Assembly: GCA_024516155.1 (NCBI GenBank)
Contig: JAJJXM010000003.1
Coordinates: 1,426,001-1,490,000, forward strand
Direction: 5' to 3'
Length of the DNA: 64,000 nt
Source of the DNA: Pyronema omphalodes
Lineage: Eukaryota > Ascomycota > Pezizomycetes > Pezizales > Pyronemataceae
The number at the start of each line of letters is the position of its first letter. Position 1 is the first letter of the stretch. This document shows, piece by piece, positions 12,221 through 23,486 of this stretch. Made by a program: the position numbers and the translations under genes. The notes beneath the pieces were generated by a model. That model worked only from the letters and a program-made list of their open reading frames with translations. It was not told the origin of the DNA and ran no database searches.

Positions 12221-14779
12221 ATGACAAGCATGGCGACTACACAATACGAGGACCGATCATCATCGCATACCAAATTTGAATCTCAGCTCCCTTCTATTAC
12301 CATGGATTACAGAACCAAAGCAGAATTTGATGATGCCGGAAGCGTTGTCACAGTCGATTCATCGGTATGTGCAGTCGGGATCTTAATCCCCACAACCTAT
12401 TATCCCCGCATAATATCAGTTCTCATCTTTGCAACAAGTTTCACTGACTTTAATGCGGTACTTAGTACAGCTTAAGACCCGGGGACAACGATTGCGATAG
12501 ATATAGCCATAGCAGCAGACTAGACTCCAGCGATTGTGAATGCAACAGCGACCATGACGACCACGGTGATCTTAAAGTCAGTCCAGGAATCAGTCCCAAG
12601 ACCCCATCTCTCATTAATTGTCTCCACGGGTTTCGCTGACGAGTTTTTGCATAGAAACTCACCAAGCCCCGACGGATAGAGATCAATGGATGTAAATACC
12701 ATCCCAATCTACCCTGCGAATGCATCAATACCATCATCGAAGTCGATACCGAGTCAAACTGGAGCTTCAAGCACAAACAAACCGACCTAGAAGACAAAGA
12801 ATGCGGCTGCAACATGGAATGCGATTGCAACACGCCAATCGAAGTTGATGACGACACTGAGTCAAACAATGACCCTTATGCCTTAAGAACTAAAACTTGT
12901 GGGTGTAACATGAAATGCGATTGCGACACGCCAATCGAAGTTGATGACGACACTGAGTCGAATAACTATCTTTGGAACTTGAGGACTAAAGCCTGTGGCT
13001 GTAATATGGAATGTGATTGTGAGAAGATAATTGAGGATGATGATGATGATGATGATGATGATTCAGTTTATACAGATTCGAATGTGAGTTTCCGTGTTCG
13101 CTGGGTTCCTTGCAGTTTAGATCGATCACAATGTCTTATATCGTGCATATTGGTTACCTGTGATTGCTGACTGAGGATAGTGGAGCTACCATCCAGGGAG
13201 AGATAAGGCTTGTGAATGTAACCTCGAGTGTGTGTGTGATACGCAGTCAAACGTAAGTTCCATGACGGAATTTCCCCACAGTAACATCTTTGGGGGTTAG
13301 TGCTTACTGACATGTCGTGATACAGTGGAGCTTTAAGATTGGGGACGATAAAAATTGCGGATGTAACCTCCCGTGCGACTGTGCAAGGTCTATTAAAGTC
13401 GATACAAGTGTAAGTTCATGTCTCGGAACTTCGATTTTATTGGTTAAGCTAATGTGGAGAACAGTATATTCTAATTTCTCAAGAGGAACAGTATGGGCGG
13501 GCTGCACTGTATCTCAGACGAGCGTCGGGAGTATCTGTGCATTTGCCAGAACCGAAGAAATATGAGCCGGGCCTTCAGGATGATTGGGACGAGAGTATAG
13601 AAGCTGATGACAGCGATGAGAGTGACTCCGATGAGAGTGATAGCAGCGGGTAAGATTTACATGAAAGGGACAAAGTACAGCGATGGTAGTTAACATATCA
13701 ATACAGCGCTGAAAGTCTGGGTAGCTCTATTTATGAGTACCTATTCGAACACGGTGCGCTCATCTCCTAGCTAGAAAAAAGAGCAGTTCGCTAATATATT
13801 ATCATAGGTCGAAGATATCATTCCTATTTTGGAGAAAATAAAAATCTCATCCCAATTGACGAGCGCGAGAACGAAAGGCAGAATTTACACCACGAAGCCT
13901 TCCGCGTTCTCCTCGACAACAGACTACATCTTACCCCTCTTAAAACCCCTGCAAGAATCCTCGACATAGGCTGCGGTGCCGGCAAATGGGCCATAGACAT
14001 GGCCGAGAAGTATCCTGACTGCGAAGTCGTGGGTGTAGATCTTTCGCCCATTCAACCCACCACAGTCCCAAAAAATCTCACTTTCGTCGTGCACGATGTC
14101 GAGAGACGATGGACGTTTGGTGAAAACAAGTTCGATTTCATTCACATTCGGAATCTGGCACAAGGAATAAGGTGAGATTCCCGGATCCCAAGTTATCGCT
14201 TTCATCAATTGACCAAGACCTTTCTAACATCCGACGGCACAGTAATTGGAAATATGTGATATCGCGAGCATATGCTGCCCTCAAACCCGGAGGTTTCATC
14301 GAGCTTTCTGAGCTTGAAACTACCGCCAACTGCGACGACAATGGAGGCCTTCCCGATAACGATGAAATCAAGATCTTTATGGACAAACTCAACTCTGCTC
14401 TTTTGAAGCTCGGCCGTTCGCCTGCCACAAAGGAGTCGATGATCAACCACCTAATGACAACAGATTTCATCAATGTCGAAGCCACAACCTTCAAACACCC
14501 ATTTGGACCATGGTCGAAAGATGAAAAGTTGAAGAAGGTAGGTGCGATGAATGAAGAGGATTGTGGGACTATGTTTACGGCTTATGGACTGGCGGCTTTT
14601 ACGAGAGTGCTGGAAATGGATATATGTGATGCGGTCGAGATTTGCCAGGATGCAGGTTATGCGGAGGGAAGGACGTATTCCAATTTGTGAGTATCTTTTA
14701 TTTATCACGCAGATAGGGGTAGAACGCTAATTCCGCGGACAGCCATGTTGTTTATGCTCAGAAGCCGACGGCGGGCTGA
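12221..14779 (+). CDS. Cys-rich repeat protein fused to LaeA-like methyltransferase
   Basis: Ten exons keep one frame (631 aa): 12221-12364, 12466-12576, 12655-13083, 13181-13252, 13326-13409, 13486-13649, 13707-13753, 13808-14171, 14243-14686, 14743-14779. The C-terminal half is a class I SAM-dependent methyltransferase of the fungal TAM/LaeA-like type. Its entry motif is YLFEHGRRYH, the SAM loop ILDIGCGAGKW lies near residue 400, GVDLSP and ALKPGGFIEL follow, and it ends HVVYAQKP. The N-terminal half (about residues 49-267) holds repeated modules with consensus C-x-C-N-x2-C-x-C separated by acidic IEVDDDTESN-like linkers. Three copies in exon 3 are spaced exactly 96 bp, and exons 4 and 5 encode one module each, both phase 0. 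An acidic Asp/Ser linker follows. Family members act in regulation or small-molecule methylation; the substrate is unknown. Intron 2 uses a weaker GTCAGT donor and is the least certain join. Confidence 0.85.
12802..13083 (+). repeat. 96-bp tandem coding repeat (32-aa Cys modules)
   Basis: The Cys cluster codons start at 12802, 12898 and 12994, a period of exactly 96 bp. A 32-nt stretch is identical between 12832-12863 and 12928-12959, so the duplication is recent. A GAT trinucleotide run (poly-Asp) ends the array at about 13035-13062. Confidence 0.85.
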
Positions 14780-15603
14780 AAGAGAGTTTAAATGAAAGGA
14801 TCTTGATATTTTATGTGTGATGTTTCTTATTTTTAATGATTTACTGGCACGGCAATTTTTTTTCGGACGGCTACTAGGGGTCAACTTCAAGGACATGAAG
14901 TATTGGGTTTATAGATTACGAACAAAAAAAAAATGAAGAAGCAAACATTGAGAAGCCTCTTTTTCGTCCATGAATGTGCCAGAAAAAAAGGCGCTCAACT
15001 CTCCGGACATGGCGATGGAGTGTATTTCAAGGTGAATGACTTTTACACGTCAACCTTGCGTTGCTTTTTGGCTGAACTACACATTTCCACACCTTCCCCC
15101 GGCTTCGGGGACTCACACTTTGAGAGTGCAAGAACCTCAGCACTACATATGAAAGTGCAATGCAATATTCTGATTATTCTAAGCCTTAGGAAGTCTAAAT
15201 TGATAGTCTCATTGCGTGCAGATACGAGATTGAGTTTTGGTTCTGAATACACGGAATTGGAGTAATAGATAATACAAAGGGTCAACTTGAATGCTCATTC
15301 AGAATTTCTACATGAATTGATGAACAACTGAAATGAAGTGTTTGATAAATAAAAAAGTAAAACGAGCTTGATAACTTTGATTAAATGGAATTACTTTGGA
15401 AGTTTGACATCTCGTTTGACAAAGCGAAGTATCGATTTGGAACTAGACCACAAGGTCCTCGAATCAAATTGGATTCTTGAATCTCGAACCTCAAACTTAA
15501 CTTCTTCAACCCCCATCCACAATGAAAATTCAGTCCTATAAATCACGACTGGGTAAAACCGGCATCACGATTACATCAGATTACTACCAATTCCCCAAGA
15601 AGC
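14780..15603. other. Intergenic, no supported gene
   Basis: Separates the methyltransferase gene from the small Gln-rich gene. An open frame at 14933-15265 has no coding character. The right end is probably the promoter of the next gene. Confidence 0.6.
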
Positions 15604-16197
15604 ATGAGCGATCAACAAACGTCCTCCGGAGCGAGCAATCCGCCGGCTTCAAGCCCGGTTATCTCTGCCTCTAATCTGCAGTCTGGACAATCACCAAACT
15701 CCACGTCCGATGAATTACCTCACCTCGCCAACTCGAATGTTGATCAACAATACGACGGCAATGCGGCAGCCTCCCAGGTTCCGCAGCCAATCCCCTTTTG
15801 GGAGCAAGACTTCGAGACTGAGGAACAATTTCATCGAGCAGCTTTAATGGACCGTATTGTCAAAGACGCCAACGCCTTCCTCATGTATATTCCCAGCATG
15901 AAGGAGCGAGAAACAACGGCTATAAGATTTGCACACTGGCTGGTCTATGTCAAGGGAACCCCGGGAAATCTAGGGGCAGATGATGTTGGCACGATGTTCC
16001 GCATCTGGAAATCTAGTCAGGCATTTGGAAAATGCAATTGCAATGTTGAAAGCCAACGGGCTCTCATGGAACAATATAATATCTGCCGTATGCAAATACT
16101 TAACCAGTTCACGCAGTCGCTTCAACAGCCACAACAATCGCAGCAGCCACAACAACCACAACAACCACAACAGCCACAACAGCCACAGCAGCAGTAG
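15604..16197 (+). CDS. Small hypothetical protein with Gln/Pro tail
   Basis: A single-exon frame of 197 aa starts at an ATG (MSDQQTSSG). The first 60 residues are Ser/Asn/Gln-rich and probably disordered. Residues 60-150 look helical and folded (WEQDFETEEQFHRAALMDRI; later AIRFAHWLVYVKG). The C-terminus is a (Q/P)-rich tail built from CAA/CAG/CCA triplets. No known domain recognised. The folded middle supports a real gene, but I cannot name it. Confidence 0.55.
   Translation: MSDQQTSSGASNPPASSPVISASNLQSGQSPNSTSDELPHLANSNVDQQYDGNAAASQVPQPIPFWEQDFETEEQFHRAALMDRIVKDANAFLMYIPSMKERETTAIRFAHWLVYVKGTPGNLGADDVGTMFRIWKSSQAFGKCNCNVESQRALMEQYNICRMQILNQFTQSLQQPQQSQQPQQPQQPQQPQQPQQQ
16128..16194 (+). repeat. 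Gln/Pro codon repeat (CAACAGCCA-type)
   Basis: Tandem CAR CAR CCA triplets encode a QQP tail at the 3' end of the small hypothetical gene. Likely length-variable between strains. Confidence 0.8.
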
Positions 16198-17125
16198 TTG
16201 TGTACAATGAGGTCTACATGTGGCGATTGCAGAGAAGGGCGAATGTCTTGAGACGGTCGCCGTAAAATCTCGACTGCAAAAATATGGGGGTTGTAATGAA
16301 AAATAGTTAAAATACACTGATTTGAGTTCTCATAAAAGCACTACGGTGCAATTTCCCATCAGCACCTACCAACATGTGATAATTGTATTTCTCATTGCTA
16401 TTACTTTTATCTTAAACCAATGTGTGATCTCTCGGTTATAACTGTATCGCCATCTGGTTTACAAGTCTATAAGCTCGCCTCCGTGGCAATATCCGTAGTA
16501 GATGAGGGTACTGGCCTGACGCATCGTAGAATCTCCTCGTGACGTTAGACACAGATAATTAGTACCCATTACCTTCATGATATGCGTTAATACAATTAAT
16601 AGCACTTACACCAGCCTCGACATAATCCGAGGGCAAAGTATGTGTGCTTTTTGATACATTTACACCCGACCTACCATGCAAACTTCACTTGAGAAACCCT
16701 AACCGTGGGTTTGGATTTTCAGAGTACACGAATATTTTCCGGGACATGTACTGTAAAGCGAATATATCTACTGGCTTTACTTTTATATGTATCTGGAGGC
16801 ATATATTCCTGATAGTACGTTACAATAAGATTCTGGAGGTATCGCGTTACCCGGAGATATCTGGCTGCCCAAAATTACTTCCAATGGGTCTCACTAGACC
16901 ATACTGCAGGTCGCTAGCTTAGAGTAATAAACCGGATACATCCATTTATATGCCTCTGGATACATATATGTATTTTTGTGTGCTCCAAAGAGCATATATA
17001 TCATTGTATATTGCTTCCATGGGGCTGACACAGCGTTTTTGATACGTATCTTGGGTATAAATTTATTCCATAGAGACTCAAAGCGTAGATTTCTTCAACA
17101 CAAACCCAACACTGGATGGGATAAC
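16198..17125. other. Intergenic, no supported gene
   Basis: A-T rich with only short frames. It borders the hAT-like element on its right; nothing further can be supported. Confidence 0.55.
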
Positions 17126-18247
17126 CAGACCTCCCAATCGTACAAACCAGTTTAAAATGACGGCCGAAACGGACTGTACTGACTGTTGGAATGTAAGAAC
17201 TGTACGGCGACCTAAATAAGTTTACTGTCAGTAGTATAAGCTGGTGAAACTGCGAAAACCAGTTAACCGAATGCAAGGCCTGGCAAGCCAGGCGAACTCT
17301 TTGAAACTGCAAAAACTGGTTTGTCCAGAGGAACTAGTTTATGAAGGAGCAATAAATATTATTCAGTGCATACACAACAAAATTCTATACTAATTGGGTC
17401 CTCAGAAATCACAACTGACGCCTACGATTGAAGCTCTTGAGCCCCTCAATTTGAGTTTCTGCACTCAATCGGCCGTCTCAAAAGCTTGGGCAACACTTTT
17501 TTTTTTAGGAAACCCAGACGTCGCACCTTCCGGTAGCCCTCCTCTTCGGTGTAATGCTTTTCTTTCAAATGGAGGGTTGGAGCCCGAGTGCCGGATGAAA
17601 CTTTATATTGTTTTGGATGGCTGCTGTTGATGCACATCGAGCACTGCCAGTAATCGCAGCGATCAAGCTCCACCTCTTCACCATGCTTCCAAATCCATGA
17701 GGTTTTCTCCCTCTTGCGTTTGGTAGCTTGACTAGAGGCTCTGGCAAGTTGTTAGGGGCCCGGGCTACTTGTGGCCGTATCTTCGGAGCGTTGTAGCGTT
17801 TCTAGCGGGGCATCGAAGCCAGTTAGTATGGGGGAGAGGCCACTGGTAACAGAACTCATGGTAGGTCTTTGGAGACAAATCGCAGCGTAAGATAGGGATG
17901 GGTTTTGGAGCTTAAGGGAAAGCAGTCCAGGCGAGATATATGGGAGGGTTTAGGCCAACAGAGGTGGGTTCAGATGGGGTCCGGTACATTGTTTGCACTG
18001 GTTTGACTGTTTATTCTTCTGTGCGCTGGTCAACGAGGCGGTTAAACTGGTTTTATATTTCCAACCAGTAAACTGTTTACCGAGTGCGTTTAATCAGTGC
18101 ACTGTAGTTACCTGGTTCTATGGATCCCTCAAAACTAAATTAACTGTGTATCCTGGACACCAAAACTGCACCAACTATCTGTGAATTTTCAGTTCGGTTT
18201 TCCTGGTCTAAGATTTTACCCGGCTGGATATATAGTTGGGAGGTCGG
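17126..18247. mobile_element. hAT-like DNA transposon relic (copy A)
   Basis: The left end reads CAGACCTCCCAATCG and the right end finishes with its near inverted complement TTGGGAGGTCGG, giving short terminal inverted repeats with the CAG start common in hAT elements. The flanks are GGGATAAC (left) and GGAATAAC (right), a 7/8 match consistent with the 8-bp target duplication of hAT elements. Both subterminal regions, about 200 bp each, are clearly related to the element at 36483-37230. The interior carries a minus-strand transposase fragment with a BED-type zinc finger. At 1.1 kb it is far too short for a full transposase, so it is internally deleted and non-autonomous. Confidence 0.8.
17446..17859 (-). 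pseudogene. hAT transposase N-terminal fragment (BED finger), broken
   Basis: Reading on the minus strand from an ATG at 17859, the frame runs into a stop at 17754-17752 and then continues in the same frame to 17446. The second part contains TSWIWKHGEEVE, then a Tyr-Trp, C-x2-C, and later HLKEKH. That is the BED zinc-finger layout at the N-terminus of fungal hAT transposases. The catalytic core is missing. The single stop could be a C-to-T change (CAA to TAA). Non-functional relic. Confidence 0.7.
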
Positions 18248-19218
18248 GGAATAACCCATGTATACAGGCTTTTGAAGTCGGTTAAGATCCGCTCTTTCAT
18301 ATCGAAACGGTGGCCACTCTCGAGATAAAGATACTACATATGCTACTCGCAGTCGGGGAATCCGTACACTAGAAACTTTTAAATGACTGTTAACTGACTA
18401 GCAACGCATTGAGATCCCGATAAGATGACAGCTGGGCAAATTCTCTTACCTCCTTCATTTGAACAAACTAGAAGTGCGAGCGGTGCGCAGACCATTTTGC
18501 AGTGTTAGGAATGCTTGCTAGCTGGAGAGGATTAATAAAACTGCATTGTTATTTTAGCAGTAGTCGGTGTATACACCGATGATACCGTTATTCACAGTAT
18601 AATATGCTCACCAAAATCATCATTTTCCCGTGGATGGAATTAGACATTGTTGTCTAGGTGTATTCTACAAATTGTCGTAACATTCTCGCGCCACGAGCGG
18701 ACTCACATAGCGCCTTCAACAATATATAAATTCGTTTCACCAAGCTAAGCAGGTACCCTTCATATTGTTGCCATTTCCTACACAAGTGAAAATGCAAGTC
18801 ATGTGTCACGAAGACAAATTATTCCAAGGCCCGCCTTTTCCGTATTTACGTTGCCTGGCTTTTGGTCTGTATTCGACAGAGCAGACTATTATTTAGGGTT
18901 TAGGGCTAGCACCCGTAGCTATTATAAGCGCGTTAAGCGATAGCCTTTATATACGTACATAGAACATATCCGATGCGGAAAGCAGTCGACACGAAGTTGT
19001 TACTTCCGGAATACATTATTTAAGTACTCTGGGGAATTGGGCTAAGATTATCACGGTTATCGGGAATTGAATTGGGATTGTCGCGTCTCGGTAGCATACC
19101 CGCATAGACCGGGTAACAGGGTAGGGAAGCTACAGACGTCACCTGAGATTCTTTCCAACTCGAATTCCTATCGTCAATTGACCTTGGCATTTCCGACTCC
19201 GCCTCGAATTCCGCCGTC
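18248..19218. other. Intergenic, no supported gene
   Basis: Right flank of the hAT relic and 5' region of the DHODH gene. No reading frame with coding character. Confidence 0.55.
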
Positions 19219-20674
19219 ATGCCGCTCCTCGCACCAAACACAGTCCTCCGGGCTGTCCGGGCGAACCCTCTCCGCCTCGCCCCTACTCGCCGCTACTTGA
19301 GCTCCAAGAGCGAGGCCCTCAGCAACCCTTCGAACCGGCTTCGCAACGGTATCTACGGCACACTCCTCCTCGGCGCGCTCGGCTTCGGGTCCGTCCTCCC
19401 AGCTCACCACCGACTGCACTAACACCCTCTACAGCTACGTTGAGGCGACCGACACCCGCTCTTCAATCCACACCTACACGATCCCTCCCCTCCTCCGCTA
19501 CCTCTTCAGCGGCGATGACGTTTCCCGCGCCGGTCCCGAAGCCGCTCATGTCTTCGGTCTCCGCTGTCTCAGCGTTCTCTACAACCTTGGATTCCCTCTC
19601 CACGAGCGCGGCGACCACCCTTACCTCCCTGCCTTGAACTCCAGCCTCTTCGGTCTCGACGTTAACACTCCCCTCGGAATCTCCGCCGGGCTCGACAAGC
19701 ACGCCGAGGCTATTGACGCTCTCTACGAGCTCTCCCCCGCCATCTCCCTCCTAGAAGTCGGATGTGTCACCCCCGAACCCCAGCCTGGTAACGAGCGTCC
19801 TCGTCTCTTCCGCCTCCCCACTTCCCAGGGATTCATCAACCGCTACGGCTTCAACTCTGTAGGAGCCGAGACCGTTGCTCGCCGTCTCCGTGAGCGTGTG
19901 CGCCGCTTCGCACGCTCTCAGGGTATGACCGAGGAGGAGGTTCTGAACAACCCCAACATCCCCGCCTCTCTCCGTGAGGGCCGTGTGCTCGCCGTCCAGA
20001 TTGGAAAGAACAAGTGGACATCCGAGAGCGATATTGAGGCCGTTAAGGCAGACTACGGAAAGTGTGTTCAGAAGCTTGGAAAGTACGCTGATGTTATTGT
20101 CGTCAACGTTTCCTCGCCCAACACCCCTGGTCTCAGGTCGCTACAGGAGAACAAGCCCCTTACTGAGTTGTTGAAGAGCGTTGTTGCTGAGTGCAAGAAT
20201 GTCGACCGTGCTCGTAAGCCCAAGGTCGTTGTCAAAGTTTCCCCGGATTCCGACACTCCCCAGGCTATCAGGGACATCTCCGCCGCTGTTAAGGCTGCCG
20301 GTGTTGCTGGTGTTATCGTCGCCAACACTACAGTCACCCGCCCTGACTTCTTGACTGCTTCCCCGCAGACTACCGAGGAGGAGAAGCGTATTGTTGCACA
20401 GGAGATGGGAGGATATAGTGGACCTGCATTGTTCCCTCGTACCATTAGATTGGTTGAGGAATTCCGTCGTCACCTCGGGGCCGACATTGAGGTTATCGCT
20501 TCCGGAGGTGTTAAGAACGGAGTTGACGCAATGGAGTGCGTAAAGCATGGTGCCAGTGCGGTTATGGGATACACTGGAATGGTATACGGAGGAGTTGGAT
20601 GGTTCGGAAGAATGGCTAATGAATTGGCTGATGAGGCGGACAAGATTAGAAAGGAGATCGCTGCAAGAAGATAG
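19219..20674 (+). CDS. Dihydroorotate dehydrogenase, mitochondrial class 2
   Basis: This enzyme oxidises dihydroorotate to orotate, the fourth step of pyrimidine synthesis, passing electrons to ubiquinone at the inner mitochondrial membrane. Two exons, 19219-19388 and 19435-20674, join in frame (469 aa). The 46-bp intron has an unusual GTCCGT donor, a CTAAC branch and a CAG acceptor. The N-terminus is Arg-rich (mitochondrial targeting) and followed by a hydrophobic anchor (GIYGTLLLGALGFG). Core motifs are GISAGLDKHAEA, INRYGFNS, VVNVSSPNTPGLR with the class 2 catalytic Ser, and IASGGVKNG. Length fits the family. It is pyr-1 in Neurospora and ura3 in fission yeast; names differ between fungi, so no symbol is given. 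Confidence 0.96.
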
Positions 20675-20937
20675 AGGGTGTGCATATATCTTTTGCATTG
20701 TAATTAAGATTGAACATGCATGGGGAAAAAATAGATGGATTTGTTTTGTTTGCATATGTAAAATTGGATATCTGTTATATCAAATTATCAACGACTGCAT
20801 AAAACTGTTTATTTACAGTTTCAAAAAATAAATAAAAAACTCAATAACCGAATTTGCCTCCTCTATTGGGTATGTACCGGTCTATTGAACTTCAAAGAGT
20901 ATTCTACCACACACGGGTCTTAAGAATAGTAACCTGT

Positions 20938-22480
20938 CTACCACATAAACCTCTGCAAAACCCCCGGTTCGTGAGCCCATTCAAACGGCCTCGTCAAAAA
21001 CAAGTAAATGGTGACCGCATTAACGACCACCAACCATGCTGCCTCCATAAGCAGCACCCACATCCTCATCTCCTTCACATGCACTCTCCAAATCGTCCAC
21101 GCAATAATAAAATACCTGGGCTCCACAAGCGGAGCACTAATCAACGTTATTGTCGTGGCAGCAACATAGAAAATAGCCCAAGATAACGTCACATTCAATG
21201 CCTCTCGTTGGAGATACATAGCGACCAGATATGCTGGTACTGGTGCCAAAAGCGAGTATGGTGGGAATCGTAGAAGCAGTTTCCGGAACACATAGAAAGT
21301 GTAATGACGGTTGTCAGCCATTAGATATGGGTGAAGGATGGTGTTGTAGTAGACAGCGCATGACATAGCGACGAGTAAGATGGTAGTAATAGGAGAAGGG
21401 AGGCGACGGATCATCCGAGGAATAAGAGGGAGATAGAGTGGGAAGGAGAAGAAGGCTGTGGCAGCGGTAAAATAGAGAAGTTGTGGAACATGGATTGAGG
21501 CTTGGTGAGCCGAGGAATCACCAAGGACGATGGTGAAGTTATTGTTGACTAGGAAGGCGATAAATGAGAGTAGGACGAGAATATAGGGGATCATTGAGAC
21601 CAGGAGGGAAGGAAAATATCGCAGTGCAACGACAAGAATTGAGAGAGGAGTTTGAACAAAGTCTGATGGATTAGTTAGAACCGTCAAATTTGACATCAAC
21701 GAGAGACTTACCAATGGATTTGATATTTCCTCTAATATTAGGGTCATGTAGCTCTATTTCTTTCAGCCAACTGGGATCCTCGCTTTCCTTGCTCTCCGGC
21801 ATCTTCTGTTTCCTGGCCGCCGATTTGGTGGCATGTTCCCCCTCGAGCTCAGCAACTCGGCACACCGCATAAACACCCGCCATAAACGCCACCCAAACAA
21901 TATTGGTCTGTCTAAACCACAACGAGATCCAAGCAAACACTCCCGCAAACCACGGCTTCATCCTCAATGTCGCCAGGTAAGCCGTCATAACAAAGATAGT
22001 GCTCCATACATCGGTGTAATAAAGTCCACCGAAAAAGAACAACACCGGAAAAAGCGCAACATTCATTGCAACCTGCGACGCAATTCCATCAAGCGCAGAT
22101 CCTTCTCCGTGAAGTGTTTGCCGAATCAAGTAGACCACCACCGGCAGTGCATACGCAATTCCAAAAGCATTGATACCCCTTAGGAATTGTGGCGAGCATG
22201 CGTTGAAGAACTTCAGTGGGTAGCTAAGAATGTATAGGCCGGCGGGGGTGGTCAGTTTCGGATCCCAGACATTGAAAGCATTTCTGCAGTAAGCCTGAGC
22301 TTGGGGAATATGAAAGACCTCATCCTGTAGAGTAAAAGAGCTCCCATTAGCTAAATAACAATCCTGAATTGGAGCTTGAGGACGTACCAAATAAGGTTCC
22401 GGAATAACCCTCCCAATTTTTTTCAAGGTCGCGGCAAGAATAATTGCCAAAATGCTGAGGCGCAAAGCAAGCGGGTGCAT
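20938..22480 (-). CDS. ALG10: Alpha-1,2-glucosyltransferase Alg10
   Basis: Adds the terminal alpha-1,2-glucose to the dolichol-linked N-glycan precursor in the ER lumen, the last step before oligosaccharide transfer. Exons are 22480-22388, 22324-21712 and 21662-20938 (476 aa). The diagnostic stretch is DEVFHIPQAQAYC followed by WDPKLTTPAGLY, then many hydrophobic segments, WFRQTNIVW, and ADNRHYTFYVFRK near the C-terminal part. Intron 1 (63 bp, GTACGT..GCTAAT..CAG) contains no stop and is a multiple of three, so its retention would insert 21 residues just before the DEVFHIP motif. It is divergent from PSF2 across only 159 bp. Confidence 0.93.
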
Positions 22481-22639
22481 GTTTTAGCTTAATCGTGTTC
22501 TTTGCCGGAAACCGCGAGCTCCAAGTCGCGGGAGACGCGACGACAGGGTAATTCTGGAACTTTAGCTCATCGTCTTCTAGAAGCTCCCCCGCAATTTCTA
22601 TTGTCTAGAACGCCAGAAACAAACTAACAAAACGAAATA
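22481..22639. promoter_or_regulatory. Bidirectional promoter ALG10/PSF2
   Basis: Only 159 bp separate the two divergent start codons, so both 5' untranslated regions and promoters lie here. No clear TATA element on either strand. Confidence 0.7.
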
Positions 22640-23486
22640 ATGACGACACAAGCACATACCGGAGTCGGACACCTGACACCTTTCGAAGTCTCTTTTCTCG
22701 CCGAAAATGAAACCATCACGATAGTACCCCGACAGCGACTCGAAAGTTTGGATTTAATTCAGGTTCGCTACCCTACATCGGACAGTGTTACAGCTTCGAA
22801 AGCTCTGCCTTAAGGGCCGAGGATTGGAAGTTGACCATTTTCTCATCTAGGGATATATCCGCAGTTTCCGACCTCCCCAACGCGCCGATATCCCCCTTTG
22901 GCTTGCCCTCGTACTCAAAAAACAAAAGCGCTGCAACATCATTCCACCGGAGTGGTTAAGTTCTGCCAACATCAAATCAATTCTAAAATGGGAGATGGAG
23001 AACCCACAAGCTTTCTCATCTGATCTACCATGGCGATGGTTAGAAACCGCTGAAATACTACTGGATGCGGCAGCGGATGATATTCCTGATACTGGAATGG
23101 GCGGGGAGGATGATTTGAGAGTTCTACTTAGAGGTTTGAGAGAGGTGAGACAAACCAAAGCAAGGGAAGGATTAAAGCAGCTGGAAAGTTCGTATTTGCA
23201 AATGAATGGACTTGGATTATTGGAGATTACGGAGCTTAGAGGATTTGCCGGTGCCGTGGTGGATGGCCTGAGAAAATTGGGCGCTACGAGGGAGGAGAGT
23301 AGGAGGGCAGATGAGGAGGATGGAATGGACGAAGACGAGGATACGCAAAGCAGCACAGTGTACGGAAGGAGTACTACGGCGGGACGATCCAGCACTGTTG
23401 GAAGGAGTAGTGCGGCGGTCCGGGGAAGTAGTATGGCTGCTGGCAGCAGCATGGTAGGCGACTTCAATGATGAAGATGTGTTTTGA
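22640..23486 (+). CDS. PSF2: GINS complex subunit Psf2
   Basis: Psf2 is one of four GINS subunits, part of the CMG replicative helicase at origins and forks. Exons 22640-22762 and 22851-23486 give 252 aa. The intron has a GTTCGC donor and TAG acceptor, and both junctions are phase 0. The N-terminus matches the family (FEVSFLAENETITIVPRQR). Exon 2 begins with the segment leading to PLWLALVLKKQKRCNIIPPEW, which is the Psf2 signature. The C-terminal tail from about residue 195 is acidic, then Ser/Gly-rich and probably disordered, as in other filamentous fungi. Confidence 0.94.

Noticed and set aside
14933..15265. 110-aa plus-strand frame after the methyltransferase
   Set aside because: Begins in an A-run, no motif, both strands open over the same interval; probably chance.
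20141..20755. 204-aa minus-strand frame
   Set aside because: Antisense to DHODH; Ser/Asn/Leu-rich without domain, while the plus strand matches a known enzyme.
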